Of a stretch of DNA of 64,000 nucleotides, positions 59,220-64,000 are shown piece after piece (position 1 is the stretch's first letter; every line of letters starts with the position of its first letter). The notes under the pieces were generated by a model. It saw only the letters and a list, made by a program, of their open reading frames with translations, searched no databases and had not been told where the DNA came from. The position numbers and the translations under genes are program-made. The stretch lies in assembly GCF_015999465.1 (NCBI RefSeq), contig NZ_CP065534.1, positions 868,001 to 932,000 on the forward strand. Direction: 5' to 3'. The stretch is from Lonsdalea populi (lineage in GTDB: Bacteria; Pseudomonadota; Gammaproteobacteria; Enterobacterales; Enterobacteriaceae).

Positions 59220-59658
59220 TACCCGTCCAGATCCCTTTTCTTATCATTCATAAGAAAGAAATGACATATTATTTAATAAGTTAACCGTTAAAGTTCGGCC
59301 TCTGCATATGCCGCCAGTCCCTAGCGGTATGCTGGGGCAGGAATTAAGAAACGACTGCGATGCTACCTTTTCTTGGCATCCTAGGCAAAAATTGTCTGCG
59401 TTAGTAGTGCATGAAATAAAGATAATAATCATGCTTGATTATAATAACATAGTGAAATATTGGGGTGTTTTAGGTTTTTTGTAGTGATTGTCACTGTTCA
59501 ACAGAGTGGGCATAGCATTTGCTTATAAGCGCTCTCTTGCTGGTGCTGGCCGCAAATTCGTCAAGGAACGGGGCACTGGAGTGAAGCCGTTAACCGCGAT
59601 GAACGCGATAGACAGTGGTCTGGCATCCTCAACAGAGTACCGAGGGAGGCTTACCGCT
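59220..59658. other. Intergenic region between mltC and ansP
   Basis: About 440 bases, the ansP promoter side being A+T-rich (59240-59480). A 138-codon plus-strand frame at 59488 runs into the mltC antisense strand and is not supported. No structured RNA was recognised. Confidence 0.45.
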
Positions 59659-59689
59659 CCCGAACCTCCAGCCGGGCCGGAGGTTCGGG
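59659..59689 (-). terminator. Terminator hairpin after mltC
   Basis: CCCGAACCTCC (59659-59669) and GGAGGTTCGGG (59679-59689) form an 11-bp perfect stem right after the mltC stop. No clear T-run follows on the minus strand. Confidence 0.6.
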
Positions 59690-59694
59690 CGTCA

Positions 59695-60771
59695 TCAGCG
59701 ACGGTAGTTTCTCTGCGCCGAGTTCACCTTGTACAGATAGCGGCGGGACTCCTGAGAAGGGTGCCGCGTCGTCAGCGTTTGGTAGACATCGTTAGGAGAC
59801 ATGCCGTTAATGGCGCTCACCGCGGCGTCTTTGTCGCTGGAAAACACACGCAGCACGCTGCCCGCGCCGCCATTATAAGCGGTGATGACCGCATAGCGTT
59901 GTGATGTCGGGTTCTTGATGCCCGCCAGATACACATTTTTCAGTATGGCTAGATAAGCCGCGCCGGTATCGATATTGTTTTCCGGATCGAACAGGTAGCT
60001 GCGGCTCGGCTGCCCCCATTTCCCCTTCATCTTGAAGACATCGCGTCCTGCGCTGTGCTGCACGACCTGCATCAGACCCAGGGCGTCGGAATGGCTGACG
60101 GCATAGGGGTTGAAGCTCGATTCGGTCTGCATGATAGCCAAGATCAGGGAAGGTTCGACACCATAGCGATCCGCAGCCTTACGTACCAGCGGCAGATATT
60201 TGTGGGCACGCTTGTCCAGATGGTTCGGCACCAGCTGAAGGGTGACCGTCCAGATCACATGCACGCCCGAGGTGCGGCGTTGCAGCTTGTGCTGGATCAG
60301 ATAATCCGCAAAGCTGCCGGCGCGGCCTTCCCAACGGATAGGTTCGCCGGTGTTATCCAGCACCTGACCGTACAGCAGCGGCTCACGGCTGATCTGAATA
60401 TCGTTGGCATCCGAATACAGGTCGGCGTTACTGGCGTCATCGCCCATCAACAGCGTGGTGACGATCGCCTGACGGAGGCTGGTTTCGTAGTTAGTCGGGT
60501 TAATGGTTTCGATCGTGATCGTACCGGCATCGAAGTTGACGTGGCTACGGGTCAGATATTGGTCGGAATATTTAACGTAATCCTTGGGGCCGGCGATCAA
60601 CACTTCGTTGATGCCCCAGATGTTTTCGATGTTATTGGCGAATTGCCCCATCAAAATATCAAAGGCGTTGGTGTCTTTGACATAGGCTTCAGCATCCTCG
60701 CTGCCTTTGTTGCTGGAACAAGAGATCAGCAGCGGAGCGATGCACAGCAAAGCTAGCAGTTTCTTCATCAT
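59695..60771 (-). CDS. mltC: Membrane-bound lytic murein transglycosylase C
   Basis: This 358-residue outer-membrane lipoprotein cleaves peptidoglycan to anhydromuropeptides. The signal peptide ends in the lipobox LLISC with the cysteine at residue 18. The SLT domain shows the catalytic glutamate in [20 protein letters not shown] (about 216) and the AYNGGAG motif (about 312-318). Length and sequence match enterobacterial MltC. It is the last gene of a mutY-yggX-mltC set on the minus strand. Confidence 0.95.
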   Translation of the reverse strand: MMKKLLALLCIAPLLISCSSNKGSEDAEAYVKDTNAFDILMGQFANNIENIWGINEVLIAGPKDYVKYSDQYLTRSHVNFDAGTITIETINPTNYETSLRQAIVTTLLMGDDASNADLYSDANDIQISREPLLYGQVLDNTGEPIRWEGRAGSFADYLIQHKLQRRTSGVHVIWTVTLQLVPNHLDKRAHKYLPLVRKAADRYGVEPSLILAIMQTESSFNPYAVSHSDALGLMQVVQHSAGRDVFKMKGKWGQPSRSYLFDPENNIDTGAAYLAILKNVYLAGIKNPTSQRYAVITAYNGGAGSVLRVFSSDKDAAVSAINGMSPNDVYQTLTTRHPSQESRRYLYKVNSAQRNYRR

Positions 60772-60823
60772 ATCAGGCCATGTCGGGAGCGTGAGTTATC
60801 AGGGCCGGCAGGCCCCTGCGCGA

Positions 60824-61096
60824 TTACTGATCTTCCGGCGTGTAGCCGTCGATTTTCACGTCCTTGCCTTCAAAAAGAAACTTTCTCATCTCTTCTTCCA
60901 GCAGCTTACGGTCTTCCACATTCATCATGCTGAGCTTTTTCTCGTTGATCAGCATCGTCTGCTTGGTTTGCCACTGGCCCCAGGCTTCCTTGGATATTTC
61001 GTTATAAATGCGTTTTCCCAGCTCGCCCGGATACAGCTGAAAATCCTGGCCTTCGGCCTCACATTGTAAAAAAGTACAAAAAATAGTTCTGCTCAT
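60824..61096 (-). CDS. yggX: Iron-trafficking / oxidative damage protection protein
   Basis: This 90-residue protein begins [19 protein letters not shown], with the conserved cysteine at position 7, as in YggX of Salmonella and E. coli, which protects iron-sulphur proteins from oxidation. It ends 52 bases before mltC and starts 2 bases after the mutY stop. The pairing with the iron-sulphur enzyme MutY is conserved across enterobacteria. Confidence 0.95.
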   Translation of the reverse strand: MSRTIFCTFLQCEAEGQDFQLYPGELGKRIYNEISKEAWGQWQTKQTMLINEKKLSMMNVEDRKLLEEEMRKFLFEGKDVKIDGYTPEDQ

Positions 61097-61098
61097 GC

Positions 61099-62187
61099 TT
61101 ATTCCTCGTGATTGGGCGCGCAGACGTCTACGAAGACAGACTGCGACTGAGCCAACTGTTGCAGCAGGCGTTCTACCGGGGCTGCAAGCCCCACAGATGG
61201 CGGCTGGGCTAAGTTATACCAGAGACCGGCGCCTTCATCCATGCAGGCGCTCTGGCTGGAAACATCCAGCAACAGAGGGACGATATCCAGATGAAAGTGG
61301 CTGAAGGTATGTCGAAACGCGATACCCTGTTGTAGTCCGGTTAATGGCATTCCCCGCTGGCGAAGCCAGGTGTGCGCTTCATCATGGGTCGCGAACTGGG
61401 GAAAACAGAATAATCCGCCCCACAGCCCCACGGCCGGACGCTGTTCCAGCCAGACGCGCTGTTGTTGCCGGACCATCACAAACCAGGCGCTTTTCTCCGG
61501 AATCGTCTGCTTGGGTTTTTTGCCCGGATAATCCGCCCAGTTGTGGTTAGCGTAGGCGATACACTGGGCGTTGAGCGGACAAAGTTCGCATTTGGGGCGG
61601 CTGCGTGTGCAGATCATCGCGCCCAAATCCATCATAGCCTGATTAAACGCGCCTACGCCTTTTGCTGGCGTAACGGTTTCGCTGATATTCCACAGGCGGT
61701 TCTCCACCTCTTTTTTACCCGGCCAGCCGGTGACGGCGTAGCAGCGTGCGAGCACGCGCTTCACGTTGCCATCCAGAATAGGGTAGTGCTGGCCCTGAGC
61801 CAGAGAAAGAATAGCGCCTGCGGTCGAACGACCAATGCCAGGCAGCGCGACGATATCGTCGAAGGTCGTGGGGAATTCACCGCCATGCTGTTCGACGATG
61901 ATCTGCGCCGCTTTGTACAGGTTCCGTGCCCGGGCATAGTAGCCAAGCCCGGTCCAGAGGTGCAGCACCTCATCCAACGGCGCGGCCGCCAGCGCGCGAA
62001 CGTCCGGGAAGCGGTCGATAAAGCGCTGAAAGTAAGGGATAACGGTGGCGACCTGCGTTTGTTGCAGCATGACCTCGGACAGCCAGACCTGATAGGCCGT
62101 TTTATCGCGTTGCCAGGGCAGCGTTTTACGACCGTAGCGTTCGTACCATTCCAGCACCTGTTGTGCGAACTGTTGCGCTTGCATCAT
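61099..62187 (-). CDS. mutY: Adenine DNA glycosylase
   Basis: This 362-residue repair enzyme removes adenine paired with 8-oxoguanine. The helix-hairpin-helix [14 protein letters not shown] (about 116-129) holds the catalytic aspartate region, and the [4Fe-4S] ligands are visible as C-x6-C-x2-C-x5-C in [17 protein letters not shown] (about 192-208). The C-terminal Nudix-like domain is complete. A second ATG lies next to the first. It heads the minus-strand operon, divergent from trmB. Confidence 0.95.
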   Translation of the reverse strand: MMQAQQFAQQVLEWYERYGRKTLPWQRDKTAYQVWLSEVMLQQTQVATVIPYFQRFIDRFPDVRALAAAPLDEVLHLWTGLGYYARARNLYKAAQIIVEQHGGEFPTTFDDIVALPGIGRSTAGAILSLAQGQHYPILDGNVKRVLARCYAVTGWPGKKEVENRLWNISETVTPAKGVGAFNQAMMDLGAMICTRSRPKCELCPLNAQCIAYANHNWADYPGKKPKQTIPEKSAWFVMVRQQQRVWLEQRPAVGLWGGLFCFPQFATHDEAHTWLRQRGMPLTGLQQGIAFRHTFSHFHLDIVPLLLDVSSQSACMDEGAGLWYNLAQPPSVGLAAPVERLLQQLAQSQSVFVDVCAPNHEE

Positions 62188-62381
62188 AAGAAAGAATCGC
62201 TATACGGCGGCTAAAAATTGACAGCGATTCCAGCACAGTGTGAATGGGCTGTAAACCCGAACTTTCATGATCTTCTTCCCGCCCAAGCCGGCGGGCCTGC
62301 CGAGGAGATAGGAAAGCATTTTTCATAGGTATCCATTATACTGCGCGCTTGTTTCATAACCCCTGACCACGTGTAAGCACT
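62188..62381. other. Divergent control region of mutY and trmB
   Basis: This 194-base gap must hold promoters in both directions. I see TATAAT-like sequences but none distinctive enough to place with confidence. Confidence 0.3.
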
Positions 62382-63101
62382 ATGATCAACAACGTCATCT
62401 CTCCGGAATTTGATGAAAATGGTCGCCCTATGCGGCGTATTCGCAGTTTCGTTCGTCGCCAGGGGCGATTGACCAAAGGGCAACAACAGGCGCTGGACAG
62501 CCTGTGGCCGGCGATGGGCGTGGAGTATCAGGACGACGCGCTGGACTTTACCTCGCTGTTCGGACGCGATGCGCCGGTAGTGCTGGAAATCGGATTCGGC
62601 ATGGGCGCTTCGCTGGTCAAGATGGCCGAACAGCATCCGGAACAGAACTTCCTGGGCATCGAAGTGCATCTGCCCGGCGTGGGCGCCTGCCTGGCTTCCG
62701 CGCACGAAGCCGGCATCGAGAATCTGCGCGTGATGTGCCACGATGCGGTAGACGTGATGAACAAGATGATCCCCGCGGGATCGCTGTCCATGGTGCAGTT
62801 GTTCTTCCCCGATCCGTGGCACAAAGCGCGGCACAATAAGCGGCGTATCGTACAGCCGCCGTTTGCCGAGCTGGTGCGCAGCAAGTTGAACATCGGCGGT
62901 GTGTTCCATATGGCGACCGACTGGGAACCTTATGCCGAGCACATGCTCGAAGTGATGGGGGCGCTCGACGGTTATCGCAACCTGTCCGACAGCCAGGACT
63001 ATGTACCGCGTCCGGCGTCACGCCCGTTAACGAAATTTGAAGCCCGCGGCCAGCGTTTAGGCCACGGCGTTTGGGATCTCATGTTTGAGAGGAAAGAGTA
63101 A
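62382..63101 (+). CDS. trmB: tRNA (guanine-N7)-methyltransferase
   Basis: This 239-residue enzyme methylates G46 in tRNA. The SAM-binding segment [16 protein letters not shown] (about 68-83) and the [15 protein letters not shown] block (about 143-157) are diagnostic. Its stop overlaps the yggL ATG (TAATG). The order mutY / trmB / yggL is that of E. coli. Confidence 0.96.
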   Translation: MINNVISPEFDENGRPMRRIRSFVRRQGRLTKGQQQALDSLWPAMGVEYQDDALDFTSLFGRDAPVVLEIGFGMGASLVKMAEQHPEQNFLGIEVHLPGVGACLASAHEAGIENLRVMCHDAVDVMNKMIPAGSLSMVQLFFPDPWHKARHNKRRIVQPPFAELVRSKLNIGGVFHMATDWEPYAEHMLEVMGALDGYRNLSDSQDYVPRPASRPLTKFEARGQRLGHGVWDLMFERKE

Positions 63102-63445
63102 TGGCGATTAATCGCAGCCGACGTTTACGTAAAAAGTTACACATTGAAGAATTCAAGGAACTGGGTTTCTCAGTCGGCTTCCGTTTCGCGGAAGGCTCGT
63201 CTGTTGAAACTATCGACGGGCTGCTGAATAGCTTTGTTGACGATGTTATCGAACCCCGCGGTCTGGCTTTTGAAGGCAGCGGCTACCTACAGTGGCAGGG
63301 ACTGGTTTGCCAGCAGAAACTGGGCAACTGTACGGACGAACACCGTCAGTGGGTCAAAGAGTGGCTGGAGTCACAGCCACTGAGCGACGTGACCGTCAGC
63401 GACCTGTTCGACATCTGGTGGGATCTGCCGCCGAACCTTGGCTAA
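63101..63445 (+). CDS. yggL: YggL family protein (DUF469)
   Basis: This 114-residue acidic protein begins [20 protein letters not shown], as in E. coli YggL, and contains the conserved FVDDVIEPRGLAFEGSGYLQ region. YggL has been linked to ribosomes in E. coli, but its role is not settled. It is translationally coupled to trmB. Confidence 0.93.
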   Translation: MAINRSRRLRKKLHIEEFKELGFSVGFRFAEGSSVETIDGLLNSFVDDVIEPRGLAFEGSGYLQWQGLVCQQKLGNCTDEHRQWVKEWLESQPLSDVTVSDLFDIWWDLPPNLG

Positions 63446-63504
63446 AGCGCAGGCGCATGGCGGCAGGCCGATTTTGATCCTGTGCCTATACTGCTATCGT
63501 TGAG

Positions 63505-63529
63505 GCGCCTGATGGGCGCCCTTTTTTTC
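63505..63529 (+). terminator. Terminator between yggL and yggN
   Basis: GGCGCC (63505-63510) pairs with GGCGCC (63516-63521), extended by flanking bases, followed by C and seven T residues. It is only 15-20 bases before yggN, so yggN may be transcribed by read-through or its own start inside this region; a TATACT lies at 63487. Confidence 0.7.
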
Positions 63530-63540
63530 AGGAGTCACTA

Positions 63541-64000
63541 TGTTGTTGCGTAATCTTGTCTTCGGTGCACTGATGCTATTGACCTGGCAGGCGCGGGCGG
63601 AGTACCAATGCCCGGTTCAGCCGCAGGATGACATCACCATCACTCCGCAAAGCGTGAAGGTGGTGGGTGCCAGCGGTAACCTGCAGTTCTCGCCGGAAGG
63701 GAATGTGGTCAAAGATAACCGTGAGCTGACCCTGACGTCTGAACAGCGGCGGCAGGCCAGAGAATATCAGGCGGAACTGCGCGAGCAACTGCCGTGGATA
63801 GATGCGGGCGCGCAACAGCATCTGGAAAAGGCGCGTCAGTCGCTGGATAAAGTGATCGTTCAGCAACTGGGGAGCGACAGTCATGTCCGTAGCCGCCTGA
63901 CCACGCTTAATACCCAGCTCAAACAACAAATGAATCGCATCATTGAGCACCGTCCCGACGGGCTGGCCTTCCACCATCAGGCGATTAAGCAGGTAGAGCA
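63541..64000 (+). CDS. yggN: YggN family protein (DUF2884), 3' end outside window
   Basis: The open frame from ATG 63541 to the window end encodes at least 153 residues. It has a signal peptide (MLLRNLVFGALMLLTWQARA) and a periplasmic body with YQCPVQPQDDITITPQSVKV, matching DUF2884/YggN. An AGGAG site precedes the ATG. Function is unknown. The 3' end lies beyond base 64000. Confidence 0.85.

Noticed and set aside
59488..59904. 138-codon plus-strand frame next to mltC
   Set aside because: About half of it lies antisense to mltC and includes the mltC terminator hairpin; low-complexity basic peptide without features.
61462..62214. 250-codon plus-strand frame across mutY
   Set aside because: Entirely antisense to a confident core gene, with no start signal; typical shadow in G+C-rich DNA.

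Overview
The right end of the window (55.5-64.0 kb) is enterobacterial core chromosome: speC, ansP, mltC, yggX, mutY, trmB, yggL and yggN, in an order close to that of E. coli. This fits Enterobacterales, and the sequence style suggests the Pectobacterium/Brenneria/Dickeya group. The genus is an inference. Everything to the left is horizontally acquired DNA stacked at the 3' end of a tRNA-Phe gene (54855-54930, minus strand).

Element 1 (before base 1 to about 40.5 kb) is the right part of a large integrative conjugative element (ICE) of the PFGI-1/SPI-7/ICEclc class. 0-17.7 kb holds the mating-pair-formation genes in the usual order of the TIGR037xx families: end of TIGR03765, TraD, TIGR03747, RAQPRD, TIGR03758, 03745, 03750, 03746, 03749, 03752, 03751, a VirB4-like ATPase, then TIGR03757, 03756, 03755 and TraG-N. 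The run is broken at 11.9-12.9 kb by gene debris that includes an IS3-type transposase remnant. 17.7-20.5 kb holds a DUF3289 protein overlapping a membrane protein that could be its immunity partner, followed by an eroded second copy of the partner. 20.6-22.4 kb holds a STAXI-type double pseudoknot, strong inverted repeats and an Integrase_1 recombinase. 22.6-29.4 kb is a probable defence cargo of three large genes: a PHP-ATPase (Ppl/TrlF-like), an Sll1717-type P-loop ATPase and a DUF4209 protein with a HEPN-like motif. 29.6-33.7 kb is a run of small accessory genes, each preceded by a structured leader in which a hairpin hides the Shine-Dalgarno sequence. 33.9-40.2 kb holds a lipoprotein, TraF, a regulator-like protein, a membrane protein, a TraI-like relaxase that has lost its metal ligands, and the ICE tyrosine integrase. 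A 19-base copy of the tRNA-Phe 3' end (40483-40501) marks the ICE right end.

Element 2 (40.5-54.85 kb) is a P4-like island between that copy and the intact tRNA gene. It carries a minus-strand operon for a type I restriction-modification system, with a DarT/DarG toxin-antitoxin pair between hsdS and hsdR and a YgjP-like metalloprotease at the end. Next come P4-type small genes (Icd-like, Ner-like), a third STAXI-like element, a second Integrase_1 gene broken by an amber codon and flanked by opposed clusters of an octamer, and the P4-type integrase next to the tRNA.

The least explained signals are the repeated module STAXI + conserved GCGTCACTT inverted repeat + Integrase_1, found in both elements, and the set of SD-hiding leaders across the ICE. 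All functional calls are from reading the sequence; no database search was run.
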